Origin: Pararhodobacter zhoushanensis
Lineage (GTDB): Bacteria > Pseudomonadota > Alphaproteobacteria > Rhodobacterales > Rhodobacteraceae
Direction: 5' to 3'
DNA: 64,000 bases
Assembly (NCBI RefSeq): GCF_003990445.1
Contig: NZ_REEZ01000002.1
Location: 313,121 to 377,120 of the forward strand
The first letter of the stretch is position 1, and each line of letters opens with the position of its first letter. The notes under the pieces were generated by a model. It searched no databases. It had not been told where the DNA came from and saw only the letters and a list, made by a program, of their open reading frames with translations. Shown here in pieces: positions 36,827 to 48,098 of the stretch. Both the position numbers and the translations under genes were made by a program.

Positions 36827-38314
36827 ATGACGCATCACCAGGCGGGCGCGGCAAGCGCTCTGGCCCTTGCGCGACCAACCCCGGGATGGGTTGCCTTGCG
36901 CTGGTTCAACCTCCTGGGAATGGTGTTGCTCGTGGCCGCCATGGCTCTGCCGCTGCACGCGCAGGACCGTCCGGTCAGCTTTGCCGATCTGGCCGATCTG
37001 GTCAGCCCGGCGGTGGTCAACATCACCACCTCGACGACCGTTGCCGCCAGCCTCGACCGGACGCGGCCACAGCTGCCGGACGGCGCACCGTTTCAGGACT
37101 TTTTCAACGATTTCTTCAATCAGGATGGCCGCCAACAGCCACGCCCGCGTCAAAGCCAGGCGCTGGGTTCGGGCTTTGTCATCTCGGCTGATGGCTATAT
37201 CGTGACGAACAACCACGTCATCGAAGGTGCCGACGAGATCGAGATCGAATTTCGCGACGGCACCCGCCTGGACGCGACGCTGGTCGGCACCGATAGCGCC
37301 ACTGACATCGCGCTGCTGAAGGTCGAGGCCGATCACGACCTGCCCTTCGTCAGCTTTGGCGACAGCGAATCCGCCCGTGTCGGCGACTGGGTGCTGGCTG
37401 TCGGCAACCCGCTGGGTCAGGGCTTCTCGGTTTCTGCCGGGATCGTGTCGGCCCGTGGCCGTGCGCTGCAGGGCAACTATGACGACTACATTCAGACCGA
37501 CGCGGCGATCAACCGCGGCAACTCGGGTGGGCCGCTGTTCAACATGAATGGCGAGGTTATCGGTGTGAACACCGCCATCCTGTCGCCCAACGGGGGCTCG
37601 ATCGGCATCGGTTTCGCGATGTCCTCGCATGTGGTTGAACGCGTGGTGTTCCAGCTGCAAGAGTTCGGCGAAACCCGCCGTGGCTGGCTGGGTGTGCGCA
37701 TTCAGGACGTGTCGGGCGATGTCGCCGAGGCACTGGGTCTGACCGCCGCCCGTGGCGCGCTGGTGACCGAGGTGATGGATGGTCCGTCGAAAGCCGCTGG
37801 TGTGGAATCGGGTGACGTCATCCTCAGCTTCGATGGCGTGGAAGTTGCCGATACCCGTGAGCTGGTCCGCCGTGTGGCCGATGCGGGCGTGGGCCGTGAG
37901 GTTGATGTTGTGGTGTTCCGCGACGGGGCCGAGCAGACGCTGCAAGTGACCCTTGCCCAGCGCGATGAAGAGCAGCTGACGCAGACCGCCGCCGGCGCGC
38001 AACCGCAGTCACCAGACGTGTCGCAGGTTCTGGGTCTGGAGCTGACCGCTCTGACCGACCAGATGCGCGAGCAGATGGGTCTGGCACCGGGCACCACCGG
38101 CGTCGTGATCGGCGCGGTTGAACCGGGTTCGGATGCCGAATCCAAAGGCCTGCGCGCCGGGGACATCATCACCGAAGCCGGGCAGCAGCCCGTGACCTCG
38201 GTTGAAGACTTCCACGCGCGGCTGGATGCAGCCCGCGAGGCCGGACGCCGCACCCTGCTGCTGATGATCCGCTCGGGCGGCGATCCGCGGTTCGTGGCGC
38301 TGTCGGTCGACTAA
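36827..38314 (+). CDS. degP: Do/DegP-family serine protease
   Basis: A 495-residue periplasmic protease and chaperone. AAGGGGA precedes the ATG; the N-terminal hydrophobic segment WFNLLGMVLLVAAMALPLHAQ is a signal peptide. The trypsin-like domain carries His130 (TNNHVIEGA), Asp160 (SATDIALLKV) and Ser233 (INRGNSGGPLF). Two PDZ domains follow (from about residue 300 and from about 400). The layout equals DegP/DegQ/MucD proteins, which remove misfolded envelope proteins. A strong terminator follows. The gene is divergent from the glycosyltransferase pair. Confidence 0.93.
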   Translation: MTHHQAGAASALALARPTPGWVALRWFNLLGMVLLVAAMALPLHAQDRPVSFADLADLVSPAVVNITTSTTVAASLDRTRPQLPDGAPFQDFFNDFFNQDGRQQPRPRQSQALGSGFVISADGYIVTNNHVIEGADEIEIEFRDGTRLDATLVGTDSATDIALLKVEADHDLPFVSFGDSESARVGDWVLAVGNPLGQGFSVSAGIVSARGRALQGNYDDYIQTDAAINRGNSGGPLFNMNGEVIGVNTAILSPNGGSIGIGFAMSSHVVERVVFQLQEFGETRRGWLGVRIQDVSGDVAEALGLTAARGALVTEVMDGPSKAAGVESGDVILSFDGVEVADTRELVRRVADAGVGREVDVVVFRDGAEQTLQVTLAQRDEEQLTQTAAGAQPQSPDVSQVLGLELTALTDQMREQMGLAPGTTGVVIGAVEPGSDAESKGLRAGDIITEAGQQPVTSVEDFHARLDAAREAGRRTLLLMIRSGGDPRFVALSVD

Positions 38315-38350
38315 GACGACCCAGAAGAGGCGTTACCTCGTACACCTCGA

Positions 38351-38378
38351 AACCGGGCGCCCAGCGCCCGGTTTTTTT
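38351..38378 (+). terminator. Intrinsic terminator of degP
   Basis: AACCGGGCGC at 38351-38360 pairs with GCGCCCGGTT at 38364-38373 around a 3-base loop, followed by seven T. It overlaps the stop of the convergent endonuclease-fold gene and so terminates degP transcripts. Confidence 0.93.
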
Positions 38379-39171
38379 ATGTCTGCAGGATCAGCGGGCA
38401 GTGGTCGCTGACTTCGGGCGTCTGCAGAACGTCGAAATGCTGGACCCCGACAGCGTCGTTCACCAGAAGGTAGTCGGCAAAGCGCCCGGGCTTGGTGTAG
38501 CGCGCCGTCCGGGTGCCGGGAAAGCCGCCCTCGGTGACCAGCTCGCGCAGACCCAGCGCCGCCAGCCGCGTCAGGGTCTCGCTGCCCGGCAGGACGTTGA
38601 AATCCCCACAAGCGATCACCCCGTCACCGGGTTGCGCCAGCCCCGAGATCAGACCGGCGAAGCGCTCGGCCTGTGCGGCGCGCTCAACCGTATCGGCCTT
38701 GCCCGCCGCCGGATCGCGCAGCCCGTGCATCTGCGCAATAACCACCGGCCCGTTGTCCCAGATCCGCACCGCATGCGCGCTGCGCGAGCGGGGATGCTCG
38801 CCGTAACCATCGGCGGAGTAGCCTTTGTGCACAAAGCCCTGCGCCTGCCCGATCACCGGGATCGTGCCGCGCACGAAGGTCGCCAGCCCCCAATGCGACG
38901 GCACCGGACGCGCGCCATCCCACAGCACCCCCGTCGCCGCCGGACAGAAACAGGCGGCGTGACCGGGCAGCGCCGCTTTCACCTCGTCGAACATCCGGGC
39001 GCGTTGCGGCAGGATATGGTCGCCGTCGCGGTATTCCAGCCAGTCCTTGCCCGACAAGGGCGTGTGCACCACCTCTTGCAGGCACAGCACATCCGGGTCC
39101 GCCTGCGCCAGCCACGGCATCAGCGCCTCGTGCAGCGTGCCGCCCCAGCCGTTCAGGCAGACCAGCCGCAT
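38377..39171 (-). CDS. Endonuclease/exonuclease/phosphatase-fold protein
   Basis: A 264-residue protein of the EEP superfamily. The N-terminus RLVCLNGWGG, the glutamate in VLCLQEV, HGLRDPAAG, the ACGDFNVLPGSE motif and the C-terminal SDHCPL (Asp-His pair) are the conserved metal and catalytic blocks. Such enzymes cleave phosphodiesters or phosphate esters. The start ATG at 39171 has GAGGGTGG upstream and overlaps the preceding gene in TGATG. The substrate cannot be told. Confidence 0.88.
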   Translation of the reverse strand: MRLVCLNGWGGTLHEALMPWLAQADPDVLCLQEVVHTPLSGKDWLEYRDGDHILPQRARMFDEVKAALPGHAACFCPAATGVLWDGARPVPSHWGLATFVRGTIPVIGQAQGFVHKGYSADGYGEHPRSRSAHAVRIWDNGPVVIAQMHGLRDPAAGKADTVERAAQAERFAGLISGLAQPGDGVIACGDFNVLPGSETLTRLAALGLRELVTEGGFPGTRTARYTKPGRFADYLLVNDAVGVQHFDVLQTPEVSDHCPLILQT

Positions 39172-39731
39172 CACACCACCCTCACCCCATAATCCACCAG
39201 CCGCGCATCGACGAACCAGCGTTCGGCCGGCGTCAAAGCCTGATGCCGCGGATAGATCGGCGCGGCGCGGTCATCGACTACCGGCGTGTCCCAGCCGTCC
39301 GTCGTGGCAAAGAAATCATGCGCGCCCGCCTCGCCAAATTCGCGCAGATAGCCCTGCACCACCACGTCGAGATAGCTCAGCAGGATCGGCGCGGGATCGG
39401 CTTGCGTGATCATGCTCAGCGGTGGCACCGCATAGACCTGCGCGGCAACCGGCTCGTCGCCCTCCACGCTGAGCCCCGCACCGATCAGGTGGCGCGTGTA
39501 GCCTTCCTCGCGCAGATCCAGCGCCGCCCAGTCGCCGCCCGGCACATGCGCGACCAGCCCGTCGATGGTTGAGCCCTCATCGGGCACACCCGTCAGGAAC
39601 GGCGCGCCCCGGCCATCGGTGTGTTTCCACGCGCGCCGCCAGCCGGTCAGCCGGGCACGGTAGGCGGGGGTGTAGATATGCGTCGCGCGGTTCACCAGCG
39701 AGCCATAGCCAAAGAAAAACGGTTCGGACAA
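39171..39731 (-). CDS. Gamma-glutamylcyclotransferase-like protein
   Basis: A 186-residue protein with the FGYGSLVNRAT loop of the gamma-glutamylcyclotransferase (ChaC/AIG2) fold at its N-terminus. There is no in-frame ATG before this loop that agrees with a ribosome binding site, but TTG at 39731 lies eight bases after AGGAG. An ATG in another frame lies between them (at 39737), which may reduce initiation at TTG. It is followed by an overlapping EEP-fold gene. Members split gamma-glutamyl peptides such as glutathione to 5-oxoproline or act on related amides; the catalytic glutamate cannot be assigned with certainty. Confidence 0.75.
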   Translation of the reverse strand: MSEPFFFGYGSLVNRATHIYTPAYRARLTGWRRAWKHTDGRGAPFLTGVPDEGSTIDGLVAHVPGGDWAALDLREEGYTRHLIGAGLSVEGDEPVAAQVYAVPPLSMITQADPAPILLSYLDVVVQGYLREFGEAGAHDFFATTDGWDTPVVDDRAAPIYPRHQALTPAERWFVDARLVDYGVRVV

Positions 39732-39841
39732 AGGGCATTCTCCTGTCGTGTGCCCAAGGGATGCCCAAACCCTGCCCCCGGCGCAAGCCCGGCATCGCGA
39801 GGGGCTTGCCAGCCCCGTGTCGCTGCTGCTATCGAAAGCGT

Positions 39842-40014
39842 CGTGAACACGGGAGAACCCGGCGGTCTCCACCCCGCCGGTGCCGAAGGAGCAACCGCCC
39901 CGGTAAACTCTCAGGCGCAAAGGACCGCGTTCACATCTGGAACTCTGGAGAGTGGCGTTCGCGCCCGCCGAAGGGATAACGATCTCAGGCGCCCCGAGCG
40001 GGCAAGGACAGAGG
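39842..40014 (+). promoter_or_regulatory. Tandem glycine riboswitch upstream of gcvT
   Basis: Two consecutive aptamers of the gcvT RNA class can be traced. Aptamer 1 (about 39842-39936) contains GGGAGAACCC, TGCCGAAGGAGCAACCGCCC, CTCAGGCGCAAAGGACCGCG and closes with GTTCAC. Aptamer 2 (about 39943-40014) contains CTCTGGAGAG, CGCCGAAGGGATAACGATCT, CAGGCGCCCCG and closes with AGGACAGAG. The conserved cores match the known family. After it a hairpin CCGGTC-ATTC-GACCGG at 40052-40067 lies just before the Shine-Dalgarno sequence of gcvT and is the likely expression platform. Known glycine riboswitches turn gcv genes on when glycine is high. Confidence 0.93.
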
Positions 40015-40083
40015 GGGCACCATACGGGCGCATATTGCGCCGGGCTTGGTGCCGGTCATTCGACCGGTCGGGGAGTGATCGGA

Positions 40084-41172
40084 ATGACCGAACTGCGGCA
40101 GACGTGCCTTCATGATCTTCATGTCGAACTGGGGGCAAAGATGGTCCCTTTCGCGGGCTATGCGATGCCCGTGCAATATCCGCTGGGGGTGATGGGCGAG
40201 CACCTGCACACCCGCGAAAAGGCCGGTCTGTTTGACGTCAGCCACATGGGTCAGGTGATCCTGCGCGCGCCTGCGCGGGCGCTTGAGACGCTGGTGCCGG
40301 TCGATGTGCAGGGGCTGGCCGTGGGGCGACAGCGCTATGCGCTGTTCACCAACGCGGACGGCGGCATTCTGGACGATCTGATGGTGGCCAACCGGGGCGA
40401 CCATCTGTTTCTGGTCGTCAACGCCGCCTGCAAGGACGCCGACATCGCCCATCTGCAAGCCCATCTGCCCGGCGTCGAGCCGGTCACCGACCGCGCGTTA
40501 CTGGCGCTGCAAGGGCCGCTGGCCGAGCAGGCGCTGGCCCGGCTGGTGCCCGGTGTGACCGCGCTGCGCTTCATGGACGTCGCGACGCTGGACTGGGACG
40601 GCACCGCGCTGTGGATCTCGCGCTCGGGCTACACCGGCGAGGACGGGTTCGAGATTTCCCTGCCCGAGGCCCGCGCCGAGGCTTTCGCCCGCGCCCTGCT
40701 GGCGATGGGAGAGGTCGCGCCGATTGGGTTGGGTGCGCGCGACTCGCTCAGGCTTGAAGCCGGTCTTTGCCTCTATGGCCATGACATCGACACGACCACC
40801 TCGCCGGTCGAGGCGGGCTTGAGCTGGGCCATCCAGAAATCCCGCCGCGCCAATGGCGGCTTCCCCGGTGCCGACCGCATCCTGCAAGAGCTGACCCAAG
40901 GCCCCGCGCGCAAACGCGTCGGCCTGCGCCCCGAAGGCCGCGCGCCGATGCGCGAAGGCACGCCGCTTTTCGCGTCCGAAACGGCAACCGACCCCGTCGG
41001 CACCATCACCTCGGGCGGCTTTGGCCCCTCGCTGCAGGCCCCCATAGCCATGGGCTATCTGCCCGCCGATCTGGCCACCCCCGACACCCTGATCTGGGCC
41101 GAGCTGCGCGGCAAACGCCTGCCCGCCCGGGTGTGCACGCTTCCCTTCCGTCCCTCCTCTTATCGCACATGA
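40084..41172 (+). CDS. gcvT: Glycine cleavage system T protein (aminomethyltransferase)
   Basis: A 362-residue enzyme that transfers the methylene group from the aminomethyl-lipoyl H protein to tetrahydrofolate and releases ammonia. Signs are HVELGAKMVPFAGYAMPVQY, REKAGLFDVSHMGQV, LALQGPLAEQAL, the GYTGEDGFEISLP folate-binding region and GLGARDSLRLEAGLCLYG. GGGGAG precedes the ATG. It is the first gene of a gcvT-gcvH-VOC-gcvP unit controlled by the glycine riboswitch. Cytoplasmic. Confidence 0.97.
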   Translation: MTELRQTCLHDLHVELGAKMVPFAGYAMPVQYPLGVMGEHLHTREKAGLFDVSHMGQVILRAPARALETLVPVDVQGLAVGRQRYALFTNADGGILDDLMVANRGDHLFLVVNAACKDADIAHLQAHLPGVEPVTDRALLALQGPLAEQALARLVPGVTALRFMDVATLDWDGTALWISRSGYTGEDGFEISLPEARAEAFARALLAMGEVAPIGLGARDSLRLEAGLCLYGHDIDTTTSPVEAGLSWAIQKSRRANGGFPGADRILQELTQGPARKRVGLRPEGRAPMREGTPLFASETATDPVGTITSGGFGPSLQAPIAMGYLPADLATPDTLIWAELRGKRLPARVCTLPFRPSSYRT

Positions 41173-41182
41173 GGTCTCAGCG

Positions 41183-41542
41183 ATGAAATTCACCGAAGAA
41201 CATGAATGGCTTCTGGTTGACGGCGATGTTGTGATCGTCGGCATCACCGACCACGCCGCCGAGCAGCTGGGCGACATCGTCTTTGTCGAACTGCCCGAAC
41301 TGGAAACCAAGGTCGCCAAGGGCGACGAGGTCAGCGTCATCGAATCGGTCAAGGCCGCCTCGGACATTCTGGCCCCGCTGGACGGCGAGATCGTCGAGAT
41401 CAACGACGCCATCGTCACCAACCCCGGTCTGGTGAACGAAGACCCGATGGGCGAGGGCTGGTTCTTCAAGATGCAGATCGAGGATCTGAGCGTTCTGGAC
41501 GACCTGATGACCGAAGACGAATACAAGGATTTCATCGGCTGA
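41183..41542 (+). CDS. gcvH: Glycine cleavage system H protein
   Basis: A 119-residue carrier with the lipoyl-attachment lysine at residue 57 (SVIESVKAAS), FTEEHEWLL at the start and NEDPMGEGWFFKM near the end. It moves the aminomethyl group between P, T and L proteins. GAGG is placed ten bases before the ATG. It follows gcvT after ten bases. Confidence 0.97.
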   Translation: MKFTEEHEWLLVDGDVVIVGITDHAAEQLGDIVFVELPELETKVAKGDEVSVIESVKAASDILAPLDGEIVEINDAIVTNPGLVNEDPMGEGWFFKMQIEDLSVLDDLMTEDEYKDFIG

Positions 41543-41543
41543 C

Positions 41544-41903
41544 ATGACCGTCCTGCGCATCGTTCCCAACCTGCCCACGCGCGACCCCGCTGCCCTGGCG
41601 CGGTTCTATGCGCAGATCTTCGATCTTGAGGTCGAGTTCGACATGGGGTGGATCGCCTTTCTCGGCGGTCCCCCGCAACCCCGCGCCCAGCTGCAAATGG
41701 CGACCGAGGGTGGCTCGGGCACCGCGCTGCCCGCGCTGACCATCGCGGTCGATGATCTGGACGACGCCCTCGCCCGCCTGCGCGCCACCGGGGCCGAGCC
41801 GGTCTACGGCCCCGTCACCGAACCCTGGGGCGTGCGCCGGTTCTACCTGCGCGACCCCGACGGCAATCTTGTGAATGTCGCCGCCCATTCCGAAGCGCGC
41901 TGA
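41544..41903 (+). CDS. VOC-family protein inserted between gcvH and gcvP
   Basis: A 119-residue glyoxalase/bleomycin-resistance-fold protein. It has the repeated beta-alpha-beta layout: [24 protein letters not shown] in the first half and [16 protein letters not shown] in the second half, the usual place for a metal-binding glutamate (here replaced by Val/Asn). Its start is one base after the gcvH stop, and gcvP starts 20 bases after its end, so it is part of the glycine-cleavage transcript. A role in the pathway is not known. Confidence 0.85.
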   Translation: MTVLRIVPNLPTRDPAALARFYAQIFDLEVEFDMGWIAFLGGPPQPRAQLQMATEGGSGTALPALTIAVDDLDDALARLRATGAEPVYGPVTEPWGVRRFYLRDPDGNLVNVAAHSEAR

Positions 41904-41923
41904 CCCTTAGCCCTGAGGCTCCC

Positions 41924-44764
<2,841 letters not shown>

Positions 44765-44843
44765 GCCAACCGGGGGGCTGCTCGCCCCCCGGACCCCCTC
44801 GCCCAAGGGGGGCGCACGCGCCCCCCTTGGGGAACCCCCCGTG

Positions 44844-44911
44844 GATATTTGACGCATAAAGTTGGCACTTAACCGTTCGTTAACCATGCCCAACTTTATG
44901 CTTCAAATATC
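44844..44911. repeat. 22-bp inverted repeat in the gcvP-valS interval
   Basis: The arms 44844-44865 and 44890-44911 begin GATATTTGA and contain GCATAAAGTTGG; only one of 22 positions differs. The 24-base centre contains TTAAC-N5-GTTAA. The arms are flanked by C-runs and G-runs, and the sequence type (C-run then GGATATTT) recurs at 48029. It can fold as a long hairpin and probably acts as a terminator or is a dispersed intergenic element; no coding potential. Confidence 0.8.
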
Positions 44912-45052
44912 CCGGGGGAGGCCGCAAGGCCGTGGGGGCAGCGCCCCCGCGCGCGGCGGCGGGGGCTCAATGCCCCCGTTGCCGCGCCCCTCCCCTTCCC
45001 CTTTGCCCCGCGCTTGGATAAAACCCGGCCAAAGCCTCGAGGGAACGATCAG

Positions 45053-47980
45053 ATGAGCATGGACAAGACCTTCAACGCCGCCGAGGCCGAAGCCCGCATC
45101 GCGGCGCTCTGGGAAGAGACCGGCGCTTTCAAGGCGGGCGCGAATGCCAGCCGCGACGAGACCTTCAGCATCATGATCCCGCCGCCCAACGTAACGGGCA
45201 GCCTGCACATGGGCCATGCGTTCAACAACACCCTGCAGGACATTCTGGTCCGCTGGCACCGCATGCGCGGCTTCGACACGCTATGGCAGCCCGGTCAGGA
45301 CCACGCGGGCATCGCCACGCAGATGGTGGTCGAGCGTGAGCTGGCCCTTTCCCAGCAACCCGGACGCCGCGAACTGGGGCGAGAGGCCTTCACCGCCAAG
45401 GTCTGGGAGCAGAAGGCCAAGTCCGGTGGCACGATCATCGGGCAGCTCAAGCGTCTGGGCTGTTCGCTCGACTGGTCGCGCAACGCCTTCACCATGTCCG
45501 GTGCCCCCGGTGCCCCGGCGGGCGAGGACGGCAACTTCCACGACGCCGTCATCAAGGTCTTCGTCGACCTCTACAACAAGGGCATCATCTACCGCGGCAA
45601 GCGGCTGGTGAACTGGGACCCGCATTTCGAGACCGCCATCTCGGACCTTGAGGTCGAGAGCACCGAAGTGCAGGGCCATATGTGGCACTTCAAATACCCG
45701 CTCGCCGGGGGTGCGACCTATGAATACGTCGAGCGCGACGAGGACGGGAATGTCACCCTGCGCGAGACCCGCAACTATATCTCGATCGCCACGACCCGCC
45801 CCGAGACCATGCTCGGCGATGGCGCGGTTGCGGTGAACCCGGATGACGAGCGTTACAAGCCCATCGTCGGCCTGCTCTGCGAGATCCCGGTCGGCCCCAA
45901 GGAGCACCGCCGCCTGATCCCGATCATCACCGACCCCTACCCCGACCCCACCTTCGGTTCGGGCGCAGTGAAGATCACCGGCGCGCATGATTTCAACGAC
46001 TACGCCGTCGCCCAGCGCAACGGGATCCCGCTGTATAACCTGATGGACACCAAGGCGCAGATGCGCGCCGATGGTCTGTCCTACGCCGAAAGCGCTACGT
46101 TGGCCGGTGAGATCGCCCGCGGTGAGCGTGAGGCGGGCGATGTCACGCAGATCAACCTCGTCCCCGAGGAATACCGCGGGCTGGACCGCTTCGAGGCGCG
46201 CAAGGCGGTGATCGCGGCGGTCACGGCTGAGGGGCTGGCGGTCACCTATTTGAAAAAATCCATCGACCCCGAGACCAACGCAGAGCACCTCGAACTGCTG
46301 CCGGTGGTCGAGGACAAGCTGATCATGCAGCCCTTCGGCGACCGCTCGAAAGTGGTGATCGAGCCGTTCCTGACCGATCAGTGGTTCGTCGACACGTCGA
46401 AAATCGTCGAACCGGCGCTCGACGCCGTGCGCAAGGGCTGCGAGGCCGACCGCAACGGGACGTTTGACATCGACGCAGGCTACACCCGCATCCTGCCGGA
46501 ATCGGGCGAGAAGACCTATTACCACTGGCTTGAGAATATCGAGCCGTGGTGCATTTCGCGCCAATTGTGGTGGGGGCACCAGATCCCGGTTTGGTATGAC
46601 GAGGACGGCCAGCAATATTGTGCGGCCTCGGCTGCCGAGGCGCAGGCGATGGCGCAGGGCAAGACCCTGACGCAAGATCCCGATGTGCTCGACACCTGGT
46701 TCTCCTCGGGCCTGTGGCCGATCGGGACGCTGGGCTGGCCCGAGCAGACGCCGGAACTGGGCAAATATTTTCCCACCGATGTGCTGGTGACCGGGCAGGA
46801 TATCCTGTTTTTCTGGGTCGCCCGCATGATGATGATGCAGCTGGCCGTGGTGGATCAGGTGCCGTTCCACACGGTTTATCTGCACGGGCTGGTGCGCGAC
46901 GCCAAGGGCAAGAAGATGTCCAAATCGGTCGGCAACGTCATCGACCCGCTGGAAATCATTGACGAATTCGGTGCCGATGCGCTGCGCTTCACCAATGCGG
47001 CGATGGCCAGTCTTGGCGGGGTGCTGAAACTCGATATGCAGCGCATCACCGGGTATCGCAACTTCACGACCAAGCTGTGGAACGCGACCCGTTTTGCCGA
47101 GATGAACGGCGTGTTCGAACCGGGCGTGGCGCAATCTGCCACGCCGCCCGCCGCCGCCGCGACGGTCAACCGCTGGATCATCGGCGAAACCGCCCGCACC
47201 CGCGTGGCGGTGGATGAGGCGATGGCGGCCTTCCGCTTCAACGACGCGGCGCAGGCGCTTTATGGCTTTGTCTGGGGCAAGGTCTGCGACTGGTATGTCG
47301 AGTTCTCCAAGCCGCTGTTCGACGGCGAGGCGGCGGGCGAGACGCGCGAGACGATGCGCTGGGTGCTTGATCAGTGTCTGCTGCTGCTGCACCCGATCAT
47401 GCCCTTCATCACCGAGGAGCTCTGGGGCCAGACCGGCACCCGCGCCAAGCTGCTGGTGCATGGTGACTGGCCGACCTATGGGCCTGAGATCGCCGATGCC
47501 GAGGCGGACCGCGAAATGGGCTGGGTGATCAATCTGATTGAACAGGTGCGCTCGACCCGCAGCCAGATGCGCGTTCCGGCCGGGCTGAAACTGCCGATGC
47601 TGGTGGTGGATCAGGACGCGGCGGCCGAGGGGGCCTATGCCCGCAACGCCACGCTGATCGAGCGGCTGGCGCGGATCGACGGGCTGCACGCGGGGCGCGT
47701 GGTGCCCAAGGCTGCGCTGACCGTTGCCGTCGAGGGCGCGACCTATGCGCTGCCGCTGGAGGGCGTGATCGACATCGCGGCCGAGGCCGAGCGTCTGGCC
47801 AAGGGGTTGGAAAAGCTGGACAAGGACATCCACGGATTGTCCGGTCGGCTGAACAACCCGCGCTTTGTCGCCAATGCCTCGGAGGAAGTGGTCGAGGAAA
47901 CGCGCGGGCAACTGGCCGAGAAGAGTGACGAGGCCGAGCGGCTGCGCGACGTGCTGGCCAAGCTGCGCGCGATGGGGTGA
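45053..47980 (+). CDS. valS: Valyl-tRNA synthetase
   Basis: A 975-residue class I aminoacyl-tRNA synthetase. It has the HIGH box in [20 protein letters not shown] in [15 protein letters not shown] at about residue 620, the editing domain between, and a C-terminal coiled coil (residues about 905-970). The MKT-like longer start has no support; ATG 45053 with GAGGGA upstream is used. It attaches valine to tRNA-Val. A pair of hairpins follows. Confidence 0.96.
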   Translation: MSMDKTFNAAEAEARIAALWEETGAFKAGANASRDETFSIMIPPPNVTGSLHMGHAFNNTLQDILVRWHRMRGFDTLWQPGQDHAGIATQMVVERELALSQQPGRRELGREAFTAKVWEQKAKSGGTIIGQLKRLGCSLDWSRNAFTMSGAPGAPAGEDGNFHDAVIKVFVDLYNKGIIYRGKRLVNWDPHFETAISDLEVESTEVQGHMWHFKYPLAGGATYEYVERDEDGNVTLRETRNYISIATTRPETMLGDGAVAVNPDDERYKPIVGLLCEIPVGPKEHRRLIPIITDPYPDPTFGSGAVKITGAHDFNDYAVAQRNGIPLYNLMDTKAQMRADGLSYAESATLAGEIARGEREAGDVTQINLVPEEYRGLDRFEARKAVIAAVTAEGLAVTYLKKSIDPETNAEHLELLPVVEDKLIMQPFGDRSKVVIEPFLTDQWFVDTSKIVEPALDAVRKGCEADRNGTFDIDAGYTRILPESGEKTYYHWLENIEPWCISRQLWWGHQIPVWYDEDGQQYCAASAAEAQAMAQGKTLTQDPDVLDTWFSSGLWPIGTLGWPEQTPELGKYFPTDVLVTGQDILFFWVARMMMMQLAVVDQVPFHTVYLHGLVRDAKGKKMSKSVGNVIDPLEIIDEFGADALRFTNAAMASLGGVLKLDMQRITGYRNFTTKLWNATRFAEMNGVFEPGVAQSATPPAAAATVNRWIIGETARTRVAVDEAMAAFRFNDAAQALYGFVWGKVCDWYVEFSKPLFDGEAAGETRETMRWVLDQCLLLLHPIMPFITEELWGQTGTRAKLLVHGDWPTYGPEIADAEADREMGWVINLIEQVRSTRSQMRVPAGLKLPMLVVDQDAAAEGAYARNATLIERLARIDGLHAGRVVPKAALTVAVEGATYALPLEGVIDIAAEAERLAKGLEKLDKDIHGLSGRLNNPRFVANASEEVVEETRGQLAEKSDEAERLRDVLAKLRAMG

Positions 47981-47988
47981 GCGGGTCA

Positions 47989-48007
47989 GGGGGGCCTTCA
48001 GCCCCCC
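47989..48007 (+). terminator. GC-rich hairpin after valS
   Basis: GGGGGGC at 47989-47995 pairs with GCCCCCC at 48001-48007 with a five-base loop, nine bases after the valS stop. TCTTCG follows, not a clear T-run. Confidence 0.6.
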
Positions 48008-48059
48008 TCTTCGCTTGCAGCGAATTCACCCCCCGAGGATATTTTCAGACAGATGATAG

Positions 48060-48090
48060 GGGCGCGGTTAACGGGGTGTTAACCGCGCCC
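48060..48090. terminator. Hairpin between convergent valS and aminotransferase genes
   Basis: A perfect 13-bp inverted repeat, GGGCGCGGTTAAC at 48060-48072 and its complement at 48078-48090 with a 5-base loop, lies in the convergent gap. A C-run followed by GGATATTTT at 48029-48045 stands just before it, a motif shared with the gcvP-valS interval. It can act in both directions. Confidence 0.7.
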
Positions 48091-48098
48091 TCGGTTTG

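Noticed and set aside
39952-40083. In-frame extension of gcvT to an upstream codon
   Set aside because: The extension translates the second riboswitch aptamer; ATG 40084 is the proper start.
45281-47911. Long open frame on the minus strand (876 codons)
   Set aside because: Antisense of valS; composition is that of a shadow frame.
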